Assembly (NCBI GenBank): GCA_902776975.1
Contig: CACYSI010000019.1
Location: 1 to 39,661 of the forward strand
Length of the DNA stretch: 39,661 nucleotides
From: an uncultured Ruminococcus sp.
GTDB lineage: Bacteria > Bacillota > Clostridia > Oscillospirales > Acutalibacteraceae
Direction: 5' to 3'
Shown here: in pieces, positions 17,596 to 25,823 of the stretch
How positions within the stretch are numbered: position 1 is the first letter of the stretch
Layout: every line of letters begins with the position of its first letter
The notes under the pieces: model-generated
Seen by the model: the letters and a program-made list of their open reading frames with translations, nothing else
What the model was told of the DNA's origin: nothing
Databases searched by the model: none
Position numbers and translations under genes: made by a program

Positions 17596-18809
17596 AGGCT
17601 GTTACCCGCTCGCATACCGCTCGCAAAGGCAAACTGCAGATTGTATCCGCCGCAGTCTCCGTCTATATCGAGCGCCTCGCCTGTAATATACAGCCCTTTA
17701 TGTTTTTTTGATTCAAATGTTTCGTGGTTGATCTCCGACAGCCTTATGCCTCCCGCGGTCACCTGAGATCTGCTGAAATCGTGATTAGTCTCGCACTTGA
17801 ACCTCAGAGCGGAGATCGTAGCGGATAAGCGCGATATTTCCTTTTCGGAAATTTCAGCGCATATTGCGGACGGTTTTATCCCGCTTTTTTTGAGCAGGGC
17901 GAGACCGATATTTTTGTGGAACATACCGATGAAGATCTCGGACGCGGGTGCAGACGGCTCTCGCTTTATCCTGCCCGCGATCTCGCCGCGTACCTCGTCT
18001 GAGTTCATATCGGGCAGCAGGTTCACGGAGATCTCACAGCCGCCTTTGTTAGCTTCTCTCGACAGATCGAATACGCAGATCCCCGACAGAGCGCCGTCGG
18101 TGAACTGTACCTCGCCGCGCTCAGATTTGATGATCTGACCGTTCTTTATCAGACTGACCTCTGCGAGAGCGCGTATGCCTTTGAGCGAGCGCAGTATGCC
18201 GTCGTTCACCTTCACGGGTGAGAGCGAGGGGGAGAGGGGAGCGGTGTTCAGTCCGAGCATACGCAGTATATCTCTGCTGCCGCTTTCTCTGCCCGCGTGA
18301 TCCGCTCTGCCGCCTGTAGCTATAACGAGCTTTTGAGCGTATATACGGCTGTCGGAGGTGAATATCTCATATCCCGAAGCGGACTTTTGTATACCTCGTA
18401 TCTCTACCGCGCAAATCTCACTGATGCTCAGCTGCATCATCCGCTTACGCAGTACGTCGAGTACAGAGCTGGATTGATTGGAAATAGGATAGACCCTGCC
18501 CTCGCTGTCGGTATGGGTCATCAAGCCGAGCTCGTGAAAGTAACTCAGTACCGTATCTGTACTATATTTCTTAAAAAGAATATTGATAAGATCGTCGCTG
18601 CCCTCGCCGTGATAGCTCACGGCAGACGCGCCGACATGGCTCAGGTTGCACCTGCCGTTACCGGTGACGAGCAGCTTTTTGCCTACTCTATCAGCCTTTT
18701 CGAGTATGATTATTTGTTTGTCGCGGTGTCTTTCGGCGGCTCTGATCGCGCACATCATGCCCGACGCGCCTCCGCCTATCACAGCCGCGTATACGCTTTG
18801 CTTCTTCAT
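17592..18809 (-). CDS. HI0933/BaiN-like NAD(P)/FAD-dependent oxidoreductase
   Basis: This 405-residue flavoprotein has GGGASG at 12-17, KLLVTGNGRCNLSH at 44-57 and a C-terminal GDCGGYNLQFAFASG block. These are the hallmarks of the HI0933 family, to which the bile-acid 12-dehydro reductase BaiN and related reductases belong. The family signature is clear but the substrate is not; gut Clostridia carry several such proteins with no bile-acid role known. It begins 1 nt after the small-multidrug-export gene and overlaps the COG2509 gene by 4 nt. Confidence 0.87.
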   Translation of the reverse strand: MKKQSVYAAVIGGGASGMMCAIRAAERHRDKQIIILEKADRVGKKLLVTGNGRCNLSHVGASAVSYHGEGSDDLINILFKKYSTDTVLSYFHELGLMTHTDSEGRVYPISNQSSSVLDVLRKRMMQLSISEICAVEIRGIQKSASGYEIFTSDSRIYAQKLVIATGGRADHAGRESGSRDILRMLGLNTAPLSPSLSPVKVNDGILRSLKGIRALAEVSLIKNGQIIKSERGEVQFTDGALSGICVFDLSREANKGGCEISVNLLPDMNSDEVRGEIAGRIKREPSAPASEIFIGMFHKNIGLALLKKSGIKPSAICAEISEKEISRLSATISALRFKCETNHDFSRSQVTAGGIRLSEINHETFESKKHKGLYITGEALDIDGDCGGYNLQFAFASGMRAGNSL

Positions 18810-18810
18810 A

Positions 18811-19308
18811 TTATTTCGGCGCGAATATAGCGCTGAGAGCTCCGAACACTCCCATGGACGCGAGCCCCATGATCACGCCCGCGATGATAACGCCCAGCAT
18901 AACGGCGATGACGCTCTTTTTGAAGCCCATATCGAGGATAGACGCGGCGAGCGTACCCGTCCACGCACCCGTGCCCGGCAGCGGGATACCGACAAAGAGC
19001 ATCAGAGCGACAAACAGACCTTTGCCTGCCTTAGCCTGCAGCTTTTTGCCGCCTTTCTCGCCTTTCTCGAGGCAGAAGGTAAAGAACTTGCCGATGAACT
19101 TTTTATCCTTGCCCCACTCGAGTATCTTTCTGGCAAAGAGATATATCAGCGGCACGGGCAGCATATTGCCGATTATCGCGACGATATATACGACAACCAT
19201 GTTTAGATCGGCGCCCATGCTGTTAGCGCCTACCGCGTAGGGTATTGCGCCTCTTAGCTCTATCAGCGGTACCATAGATATAAGGAATACGATTAAATAA
19301 TGATGCAT
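18811..19308 (-). CDS. Small multi-drug export family protein (COG2426)
   Basis: A 165-residue integral membrane protein with about four hydrophobic segments. The start, MHHYLIVFLISMVPLIELRG followed by AIPYAVG, and the later block GIPLPGTGAWTGTLAA are typical of the COG2426 'small multi-drug export' family. The name is historical; the transport substrate is unknown. GAGGAG lies 7 nt before the ATG. It heads the four-gene minus-strand operon and is served by a consensus promoter at 19341-19369. Confidence 0.88.
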   Translation of the reverse strand: MHHYLIVFLISMVPLIELRGAIPYAVGANSMGADLNMVVVYIVAIIGNMLPVPLIYLFARKILEWGKDKKFIGKFFTFCLEKGEKGGKKLQAKAGKGLFVALMLFVGIPLPGTGAWTGTLAASILDMGFKKSVIAVMLGVIIAGVIMGLASMGVFGALSAIFAPK

Positions 19309-19340
19309 ATTGATCTCCTCGATTACTTTTTTACCATAGC

Positions 19341-19369
19341 ATTATAACTGAAAATACCCGTCTTTTCAA
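19341..19369 (-). promoter_or_regulatory. Sigma-A promoter of the COG2426-flavoprotein operon
   Basis: On the minus strand TTGAAA (19369-19364), a 17-nt spacer and TATAAT (19346-19341) form a near-perfect promoter. The start would be about 25 nt before the COG2426 ATG at 19308. Confidence 0.82.
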
Positions 19370-19408
19370 CACTTATTTGACTGATATATAAAACTTATAT
19401 TATATTAT

Positions 19409-19437
19409 TTGACTTCTTATGACTAATTGATTAAAAT
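19409..19437 (+). promoter_or_regulatory. Sigma-A promoter for the vanZ-like and MATE genes
   Basis: TTGACT (19409-19414), 17 nt and TAAAAT (19432-19437) lie ahead of the gene at 19481. A second possible promoter, TTGACT (19377-19382) with TTATAT (19400-19405), sits just upstream. Both diverge from the operon promoter at 19341-19369. Confidence 0.65.
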
Positions 19438-19480
19438 AAACCGAAGGAAGGGTAAATCAATTACTCACAAAAGGTGCAGT

Positions 19481-19972
19481 ATGAAGGACAAAAGATTATT
19501 GATCGCGCGGATAGTGATGACGGTGTTATCCGTGGGAGCTGTATGCTTTATCTTCGGCAACTCTCTCATGAACGCCGATGATTCATCCGAACTCAGCGAA
19601 GGCGTGCTCGAGATGCTCAATCGCTGGCTTTGCTCACTCCGTATAGATTTCGAATTAGACTCTTTTACGGTTCGCAAGGCGGCTCATTTCACCGAGTTCG
19701 CAGTTCTGGGCGCGCTCTTATGCTCGACGGCTTACCTGTATCTGTTCAAGCATCTGCGCTCAGCGATGTTAGCCGTGCCCTTGGGAACGCTTACAGCTGT
19801 TTGTGACGAGCTGATACAGACCGCGTCCGAGGGGCGCTCCTGTCAGATATCGGATATGCTTATCGACGCCTCGGGTGTATTGACGGGCGCTTTGATCGCA
19901 CTGTTGATGATCGCTTTAATTATTCGAAATAAGAAAAATAAGATAAAAACGGAAGGTGAAAATAATGGCTGA
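19481..19972 (+). CDS. VanZ-like family membrane protein
   Basis: A 163-residue protein with about four hydrophobic segments. The family core is clear: RKAAHFTEFAVLGALL, then DELIQ, GRSCQISDMLIDASG and LTG. VanZ of Tn1546 gives low-level teicoplanin resistance, but most chromosomal VanZ-like proteins have no known role, and no vancomycin genes are nearby. I chose the ATG at 19481, preceded by AAAGGTG; an upstream in-frame TTG at 19427 falls inside the promoter. The stop overlaps the MATE start. Confidence 0.85.
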   Translation: MKDKRLLIARIVMTVLSVGAVCFIFGNSLMNADDSSELSEGVLEMLNRWLCSLRIDFELDSFTVRKAAHFTEFAVLGALLCSTAYLYLFKHLRSAMLAVPLGTLTAVCDELIQTASEGRSCQISDMLIDASGVLTGALIALLMIALIIRNKKNKIKTEGENNG

Positions 19973-21386
19973 CGCCGCGCAAAACAAAATGGGCGTGAAG
20001 CCCATGCTGCCGCTGCTCTTCAGTATGTCGCTGCCTGCTATGGCTTCGATGCTGATACAGGCGCTGTATAATGTGGTAGACAGTATATTTGTAGCGAGGT
20101 TCCATCCCGACGCTCTTCAGGCTGTGTCTCTGGCGTATCCTCTGCAGATGGTGCTTATCTCCTTCGGCGTAGGTACCGCCGTGGGCGTAAACTCGCTGAT
20201 AGCCCGCAGACTGGGCGCAAAAAACTATGACGAGGCTAACTCTGCCGCGTCAACGGGATTGGTGCTCGCGGTCATCAACTGGGCTGTCTTTCTGGTCATA
20301 GGACTGACCCTGTCGAGACCGTTCATCTCGCTGTTCACTAAGGACGCTTCGGTCATCCAATACGGCACTCAGTATCTGACGGTCGTACTGTGCTTCTCAC
20401 TTGGTATGCAGTTGTCGGTGATGGGCGAGAAGATCCTGCAGTCTACCGGCAACATGATCTTCCCGATGCTGACCCAGATGCTCGGCGCTGTAGTCAACAT
20501 CATCTTCGATCCTCTGCTGATATTCGGTATCGGCTTCTTCCCGAGGCTCGGAGTCTTAGGCGCTGCTATAGCTACGGTGTTCGGACAGTTCTGCTCCATG
20601 GCGTTTGTACTTATCATACTTTTTGTCAAAAAGCATGACGTCAAAATACGGCTCAAGGGCTTTAGGATGAACAAGCTCACGCTGAAGAATATATATGCGG
20701 TGGGTTTCCCCGCTATCATCATGCAGTGCATCGGCTCCGTCATGGTATCGGGCATCAACGCGATCATTTCCATAGCTGATATCTCCGCCAAGTACTCCGC
20801 TGCGTATATCAACGCCTTCGGTATCTACTTCAAGCTACAGAGCTTTGTGTTCATGCCCGTATTCGGTCTCAATCAGGGCGTATCGCCTATCATCGGCTAC
20901 AACTACGGCGCTCGAAACAAAAAGCGGCTTTATTCCGCCTTCAACCTCGGTGTAGTCATAGCCGCGGCGATAATGGCGGCGGGTATGCTGCTGTTCCAGC
21001 TCGCTCCCGAGTGGCTTCTGTCGCTGTTTGAGTCTGACGCGGCGTCCGACGCGGCAGCTAACGCCACTTTAGCTGAGGTCGGCGTACCTATGCTCAGGAT
21101 AATCAGTCTTTCGTTCATCTTTGCCGCCTGCGGCATCATGTTCGGTACGCTGTTTCAGGCTGTCGGCAAGGGACTGTACAGCATGCTCATGTCGGTATCC
21201 CGTCAGCTTGTGGTGCTCCTGCCTGTGGCGTTCTTTATGTCTAAGATCAACATGGAGGTCATGTGGTACTCGTTCCCGATAGCCGAGATAGTTTGCTTGG
21301 GTATAGCGGTCGTATTCTTCATTCTCTTGCGCAAGAAGGAGCTGAGCCGACTGGATCAGCCCGCGCCCGAGCCCGCCGCTCAGTGA
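19965..21386 (+). CDS. MATE family efflux transporter
   Basis: This 473-residue protein has twelve hydrophobic segments in two halves. Family features include PLLFSMSLPAMASMLIQALY at the start of the first half, GVGTAVGVNSLIARRLGA, and GLNQGVSPIIGYNYGARN in the second. MATE proteins expel cationic compounds in exchange for Na+ or H+; the substrate here is unknown. The ATG at 19965 follows GGAAGGTG; an in-frame GTG at 19956 would overlap that site. It overlaps the vanZ-like gene by 8 nt. Confidence 0.92.
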   Translation: MADAAQNKMGVKPMLPLLFSMSLPAMASMLIQALYNVVDSIFVARFHPDALQAVSLAYPLQMVLISFGVGTAVGVNSLIARRLGAKNYDEANSAASTGLVLAVINWAVFLVIGLTLSRPFISLFTKDASVIQYGTQYLTVVLCFSLGMQLSVMGEKILQSTGNMIFPMLTQMLGAVVNIIFDPLLIFGIGFFPRLGVLGAAIATVFGQFCSMAFVLIILFVKKHDVKIRLKGFRMNKLTLKNIYAVGFPAIIMQCIGSVMVSGINAIISIADISAKYSAAYINAFGIYFKLQSFVFMPVFGLNQGVSPIIGYNYGARNKKRLYSAFNLGVVIAAAIMAAGMLLFQLAPEWLLSLFESDAASDAAANATLAEVGVPMLRIISLSFIFAACGIMFGTLFQAVGKGLYSMLMSVSRQLVVLLPVAFFMSKINMEVMWYSFPIAEIVCLGIAVVFFILLRKKELSRLDQPAPEPAAQ

Positions 21387-21438
21387 CAGCTCATTCATAA
21401 CCGAGGCTGTCATCTCATATTGTATATGGGGTGATGTA

Positions 21439-21801
21439 ATGAGCGATATACACAGAGATGAGATAATATATGAAGAAGGCTGGCGTGAGAGCGCTCCCGC
21501 GCAGGAGCCTCAGGAGCTGCCTGTCGATGAAGCAGCCGAAAAGCCTACGGATAAACCGCATGAGCCAAAGCCTCTGCTGCTTATCATCCAGCTCGCGCTG
21601 TGCCTCGCTCTCGTTTTAGCTTTGTTCCTGCTCAAAAGCATGGACAGCGATATTTATCATGACTTCATAGATTATTACAGAGATGAGCTGAGCAAGCCCG
21701 TAGTATCTCAGGGCGTGTTCGACTCTGTCGATATCGGCAGACTTTTCGGCGAGGGCGCAGTGACTGTCAAGGCTACTCCGGATGAAGCTGAGGATAGCTG
21801 A
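21439..21801 (+). CDS. Single-span membrane protein overlapping the M50 protease gene
   Basis: A 120-residue protein I do not recognise by family. About 45 hydrophilic, acidic and proline-rich residues precede one membrane span (about 47-66, LLLIIQLALCLALVLALFLL). An extracytoplasmic tail of about 54 residues contains YYRDELSKPVVSQGVFDSV. GGGGTGATG precedes the ATG. Its last 20 nt overlap the M50 protease start. In Bacillus the SpoIVFB protease is encoded right after its single-span inhibitor SpoIVFA, and the order, topology and overlap here are similar. A SpoIVFA-like role is therefore plausible but is inference; no LytM domain is present. Confidence 0.75.
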   Translation: MSDIHRDEIIYEEGWRESAPAQEPQELPVDEAAEKPTDKPHEPKPLLLIIQLALCLALVLALFLLKSMDSDIYHDFIDYYRDELSKPVVSQGVFDSVDIGRLFGEGAVTVKATPDEAEDS

Positions 21802-22351
21802 TACAGATATATACGTCGGCTATGAGGCTGTCGCCGCGTTGACGGCGGTACTGCTGATCGACCGGGAGAACAGGTTTATCTGCTGCCTTGCCGCGGCTGT
21901 AGTACATGAGCTCGGACATATGCTGATGATGCGGCTGCGCTCCGTCAGGATAACAGGCTTAAGACTCAGGCTGTTCGATGTGCTTATTGAGGCTGACGAG
22001 CCGCCGTCTTTCGGCGCGGATGTTTTCATCACTTTAGGCGGTCCCGCGGCTAATCTGGCTTTTGCAGCCGTGTCACTGCCTTTCAGCTTTGAGATAGGTA
22101 TGCCTCAGCTCGCCCTCGGTGTATTCAATCTGCTGCCCGCGATGAGCCTCGACGGCGGTCATCTGCTCCGTATCTGCCTTGAGCGGCGATACTCCGCGCG
22201 GGTATGCGATATCATACTTACGATAACTACGATAGTATTTGTACTGCCGCTGATGACGGCAGGTATATATCTGCTTTTCAAAAGCAAGTATAATTATTCT
22301 TTTTTAGCAATATCATTATATTTATTAACGGTTCTGTTGTTGAAAAAATAG
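21782..22351 (+). CDS. M50 family intramembrane metalloprotease (SpoIVFB-like)
   Basis: A 189-residue membrane protease with the zinc motif HELGH at 42-46 inside a hydrophobic segment. A second motif, NLLPAMSLDGG at 116-126, has Asp124 as the third zinc ligand. Site-2 proteases cut membrane-bound regulators. SpoIVFB activates pro-sigma-K in sporulating Bacilli, and the spoIIR gene in this window supports a spore-former. It lacks the C-terminal CBS domain of B. subtilis SpoIVFB, so its target may differ. It overlaps the upstream single-span gene by 20 nt and is followed 8 nt later by the radical SAM gene. Confidence 0.85.
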   Translation: MKLRIADTDIYVGYEAVAALTAVLLIDRENRFICCLAAAVVHELGHMLMMRLRSVRITGLRLRLFDVLIEADEPPSFGADVFITLGGPAANLAFAAVSLPFSFEIGMPQLALGVFNLLPAMSLDGGHLLRICLERRYSARVCDIILTITTIVFVLPLMTAGIYLLFKSKYNYSFLAISLYLLTVLLLKK

Positions 22352-22359
22352 GAGTTTTT

Positions 22360-24204
22360 ATGTATCCGAAAGAAATAGAAAAACTGCTTCTGAAGGTTCA
22401 GAAGCCCGGCCGCTATGTCGGCGGTGAGTTGGGCGAGGTGATCAAGGACAAGCGCGATGTGGACGTCCGCTTTGCGTTTTGCTTTCCCGATACATACGAG
22501 ATAGGTATGTCGCATCTCGGTATCAAGATCCTGTACAGTCTTTTTAATGAGAAGCCGTATATCTGGTGCGAGCGTGTATTCGCTCCGTGGATAGATATGG
22601 AGGCTCAGATGCGGGAGCATGATATACCGCTGTACGCTCTTGAGTCGGGCGACCCTATATCGGACTTTGATTTCATCGGCTTTACTCTGCAGTATGAGCT
22701 CAGCTACACCAACGTCGTCAATATGCTCGACTTAGGCGGTATACCTCTTCTCTCAAAGGACAGACACGGACTTGAGCATATCGTAGTAGCTGGCGGTCCC
22801 TGTGCCTGCGATCCCGAGCCTATAGCCGATTTCATCGACATATTCTTCCTCGGCGACGGCGAAGAGGTCGATCTCGAGGTCATCGAGCTCTACCGCGAGT
22901 GCAAGAGAGAGGGCAGGAGCAGAGCCGAGTTTCTGCGGCTCGCCGCAAATATCAAGGGCGTGTATGTGCCGTCGCTGTATGACATAAGCTATAACGAAGA
23001 CGGTACAATAAACGCGATAACTCCGCTTGACGGCGCTCCCGAAGTCATCGAAAAGCGCGTTATGATGGATATGGACGAGAGTTTTTATCCCGATAACTTT
23101 GTCGTTCCTAATATAGAGATAGTACACGACCGCGCGGTCGAAGAGATATTCAGAGGCTGTATACGAGGCTGCCGCTTTTGTCAGGCGGGCTTTCTGTATC
23201 GTCCCGTAAGAGAAAAATCCGTAGAGTGCATCAGCCGACAGTGTCACGCTCTGTGTCGCAATACGGGCTATGACGAAGTATCCCTCTCGTCGCTCAGCTC
23301 CAGCGACTACTCACAGGTAGTGCCCTTGTTAAAGGAGCTCAACAGCTGGGCCAAGCCCGAGAACGTCAGTCTCTCGCTGCCGTCGCTCAGAGTCGACGGC
23401 TTCACCGACGATATCCTCGACGAGATCAAGACCGTACGCAAGAGCGGTCTGACCTTTGCTCCCGAGGCGGGTTCTCAGCGCCTGCGTGACGCTATCAACA
23501 AAAATGTGCGTGAGGATGAGCTGATCAACACCTGCCGCGTTGCGTTTGAGGGCGGATATACTACTGTCAAGCTGTATTTTATGATAGGTCTGCCTACCGA
23601 GACGATGGACGATGTGGCGGATATAGCCAACCTCGGCAGAAAGGTGGTAGATACCTTCTACAGCGCCGAGAACCGTCCCAAGGGCAAGTCTCCGCGCGTT
23701 ACCGTATCGGCGTCTTCTTTCGTGCCCAAGCCCTTTACTCCCTTCCAGTGGGAGCCTCAGGACAGCATGGATACGCTCAGAGAAAAGCAGCGCCATATCA
23801 AAGAGTCTATCACCACCAAGAAGATAACCTTCAACTATCACGATTCGGATACATCATTTTTGGAGGCTGTGTTCGCGCGGGGAGATCGCAGACTGGGCAA
23901 GGCTGTGCTTGAGGCTCATAAGCGCGGTATGCGCTTTGACGGCTGGAGCGACTGCTTCTCTCTGCAAAACTGGCTCGAGGTATTTGAGGACTGCGGTATC
24001 GACCCCACTTTTTACGCTAACCGTCGTCGCTCTTTTGACGAGATACTGCCGTGGGATCACCTCGATTACGGTATCAAAAAGAGCTTTTTGAAGCGTGAGT
24101 GCGAGCGTGCCTATAACAGCGAGACGTCGCCTAACTGCCGTGAGAAGTGTCTCGGCTGCGGAGCCGCGAAATACGGAGGAGGTGTGTGTTTTGAAAAACG
24201 TTAG
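22360..24204 (+). CDS. B12-binding-domain radical SAM protein, TIGR03960 family
   Basis: This 614-residue protein has an N-terminal cobalamin-binding-like region containing GDGEEV and GGPCACDPEPIADF. The radical SAM core carries the cluster motif Cys267-x3-Cys271-x2-Cys274 in RGCIRGCRFCQAG, and the C-terminus has a second Cys cluster (NCREKCLGCG then VCF, about 596-611). The family is conserved in Firmicutes and always lies next to, or is fused with, a TIGR03936 (DUF2344) protein, as here. The chemical reaction is not established. The neighbours elsewhere are often ribonuclease G and L21 genes, which hints at RNA modification; they are absent here. Confidence 0.92.
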   Translation: MYPKEIEKLLLKVQKPGRYVGGELGEVIKDKRDVDVRFAFCFPDTYEIGMSHLGIKILYSLFNEKPYIWCERVFAPWIDMEAQMREHDIPLYALESGDPISDFDFIGFTLQYELSYTNVVNMLDLGGIPLLSKDRHGLEHIVVAGGPCACDPEPIADFIDIFFLGDGEEVDLEVIELYRECKREGRSRAEFLRLAANIKGVYVPSLYDISYNEDGTINAITPLDGAPEVIEKRVMMDMDESFYPDNFVVPNIEIVHDRAVEEIFRGCIRGCRFCQAGFLYRPVREKSVECISRQCHALCRNTGYDEVSLSSLSSSDYSQVVPLLKELNSWAKPENVSLSLPSLRVDGFTDDILDEIKTVRKSGLTFAPEAGSQRLRDAINKNVREDELINTCRVAFEGGYTTVKLYFMIGLPTETMDDVADIANLGRKVVDTFYSAENRPKGKSPRVTVSASSFVPKPFTPFQWEPQDSMDTLREKQRHIKESITTKKITFNYHDSDTSFLEAVFARGDRRLGKAVLEAHKRGMRFDGWSDCFSLQNWLEVFEDCGIDPTFYANRRRSFDEILPWDHLDYGIKKSFLKRECERAYNSETSPNCREKCLGCGAAKYGGGVCFEKR

Positions 24205-24853
24205 AGTTTTCTTTGAAAAGCACGGTTCGTGCAAGTACATCTCACATCTCGACACCAACAGGGTCATGCTGCGCGCTATCGGAAAGAGCCGCCTCAATAT
24301 CTGGTATACAGAGGGCTTTAACCGTCATGCCTACATCACCTTCGCCCTGCCGCTGTCGTTAGGCTTTGCCTCGACCTGCGAGAGCATGGATTTTCGTATT
24401 CTGGATGATGACGAGGATCTGTCGTCCGTCCCCGAGCGGCTCAACGCCTGTCTGCCTGAGGGCATCAGGGTCTATAGATGTATCGAGTCCGTTCATAAGC
24501 CTGCCGATATAGAGTCGGCTGAGTATGATATCACTCTTGAGGATACAAGCGATAATATTTCTGCAAAAGAATTATCTGATAAGCTGAACGCTTTTCTCGA
24601 GCTGCCTGAGATATTGGTCGATAAAAAGACCAAAAAGGGTATGAAGCAGGTCGATCTTAAGCAGTATATTCTTGATTTTCGCATGAAGGATCCCGAAAAG
24701 ACCTCCTTTACCCTTACCCTGCCCGCCGGAGCTACCCTCAACATCAACCCTAATCTGCTGATAAACGCTTTTGCGGAGTATGTCTCAGCGGAGCTGTATG
24801 CCGATATCACTCGCACCGGCGTGTATATCAAAGGGGGAGAGGACTTTGCGTAA
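24191..24853 (+). CDS. TIGR03936 / DUF2344 family protein
   Basis: A 220-residue soluble partner of the TIGR03960 radical SAM protein. The conserved N-terminus reads VRVFFEKHGSCKYISHLD, followed by WYTEGFNRHAYITFALPLSLG and the block SCES-MDFR. I chose the TTG at 24191 because GGAGGAGG lies 8 nt ahead and the family begins at this point. Earlier in-frame ATG codons fall within the radical SAM gene. It overlaps that gene by 14 nt. Function is unknown; co-occurrence argues for a complex or a shared pathway. Confidence 0.88.
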   Translation: MKNVRVFFEKHGSCKYISHLDTNRVMLRAIGKSRLNIWYTEGFNRHAYITFALPLSLGFASTCESMDFRILDDDEDLSSVPERLNACLPEGIRVYRCIESVHKPADIESAEYDITLEDTSDNISAKELSDKLNAFLELPEILVDKKTKKGMKQVDLKQYILDFRMKDPEKTSFTLTLPAGATLNINPNLLINAFAEYVSAELYADITRTGVYIKGGEDFA

Positions 24854-25538
24854 GCGCTTCGATATCGTTCTTCTCGACGCCGATGAGACTGTCTATGATT
24901 TCAAGCTGGCTGAGAAGACAGCTGTCAGCCGTACCTTTGAAAAGTTCGGTGTGGAGCCGACGGATGAGACGGTTTCGCTGTACAGCGATATCAATCTCAG
25001 CTGCTGGAAGGCTCTCGAGCGCGGCGAGCTGAGCCGCGATGATCTTAAGCCTACCCGATTTAAGATGCTTTTTGAGAGAGTCGGCGCCGAGCCTGTGGAT
25101 TTTGAAGCGGTCAACGCTATGTATGAGACCAACCTCTCGCACTGTGCCTTTCTTCTCGACGGAGCTCTGGATTTTGTCAAAAAGCTCAGCGAGCGCTGTG
25201 AGATATATCTCGCCACCAACGGTCTGACCATACCTCAGACAGGTCGTTTTGACCGCGCTGAGATCAAGCCGTATGTGGACGGTATCTATATATCCGAGCA
25301 GATCGGCGTCAGCAAGCCCGATAAGGAATATTTCGACTATATCTTCAGGGATCTCGGCGTCACCGATAAGAGCCGGATCATCATGTTAGGCGACAGCCTC
25401 ACATCCGATATGCTCGGCGGCAGAAACGCGGGCATCGCCACTTGTCACTATCTCGCGGGCTCAGAGCCATCGGGCAGCGATCTGTGCGACTATGAGATAG
25501 CCCGATACGACGAGTTTTTTGACATATTGTTTGAATAA
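24846..25538 (+). CDS. HAD-superfamily hydrolase, YjjG-like nucleotidase
   Basis: The 230-residue enzyme has HAD motif I DADET at 11-15, a cap domain, motif II in YLATNG, Lys in VSKPDKEYF and motif IV GDSLTSDMLGG. This arrangement matches YjjG-type noncanonical pyrimidine nucleotidases, which dephosphorylate nucleoside monophosphates. Motif I has Ala where DFDxT is more usual. The start is TTG at 24846, 6 nt after GGGGGAG, overlapping the DUF2344 gene by 8 nt. It is the last gene of this run. Other small phosphomonoesters are possible substrates. Confidence 0.85.
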   Translation: MRKRFDIVLLDADETVYDFKLAEKTAVSRTFEKFGVEPTDETVSLYSDINLSCWKALERGELSRDDLKPTRFKMLFERVGAEPVDFEAVNAMYETNLSHCAFLLDGALDFVKKLSERCEIYLATNGLTIPQTGRFDRAEIKPYVDGIYISEQIGVSKPDKEYFDYIFRDLGVTDKSRIIMLGDSLTSDMLGGRNAGIATCHYLAGSEPSGSDLCDYEIARYDEFFDILFE

Positions 25539-25650
25539 GACTTTATCGGTAAATATTTCAAGATCGCCGTCATCGGGATATGAAGACAGTTTTTTCTTGT
25601 CAGCGCTTGTATTTTACGACGGTGCTATTCGTTAATATATTAAAAATTAT

Positions 25651-25679
25651 TTGACAATGCTGTTCATAACATATATAAT
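25651..25679 (+). promoter_or_regulatory. Perfect-consensus sigma-A promoter
   Basis: TTGACA (25651-25656), a 17-nt spacer and TATAAT (25674-25679) are an exact match to the vegetative consensus. The predicted start near 25686 leaves a leader of about 138 nt before the gene at 25824. The rest of the 285-nt gap holds only the hairpin at 25719-25741. Confidence 0.9.
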
Positions 25680-25718
25680 GTAGTTGTAAAAATTCGTTTT
25701 TTTGTTTATTTCGGTATC

Positions 25719-25741
25719 TAAGTATGCCTCAGGTATACTTA
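25719..25741 (+). promoter_or_regulatory. Hairpin in the leader of the membrane protein gene
   Basis: TAAGTATGCC and GGTATACTTA form a 10-bp stem (one G-U pair) with a 3-nt loop. It lies about 33 nt after the predicted start of the perfect promoter at 25651-25679. It could stabilise the mRNA, bind a repressor as DNA, or be part of an unrecognised leader element. Confidence 0.45.
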
Positions 25742-25823
25742 AATATATTGTATATGTCCGTATCCTCGTGATTGAATGCGGTTCGGGCTTTACGGAAAAT
25801 CTTTAGAAAGGAGAAATGAACAT

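Noticed and set aside
19481-19972. Glycopeptide resistance locus because of the VanZ-like protein
   Set aside because: No vanA/B, vanH, vanX or regulator genes are nearby, and VanZ-like proteins are common without resistance.
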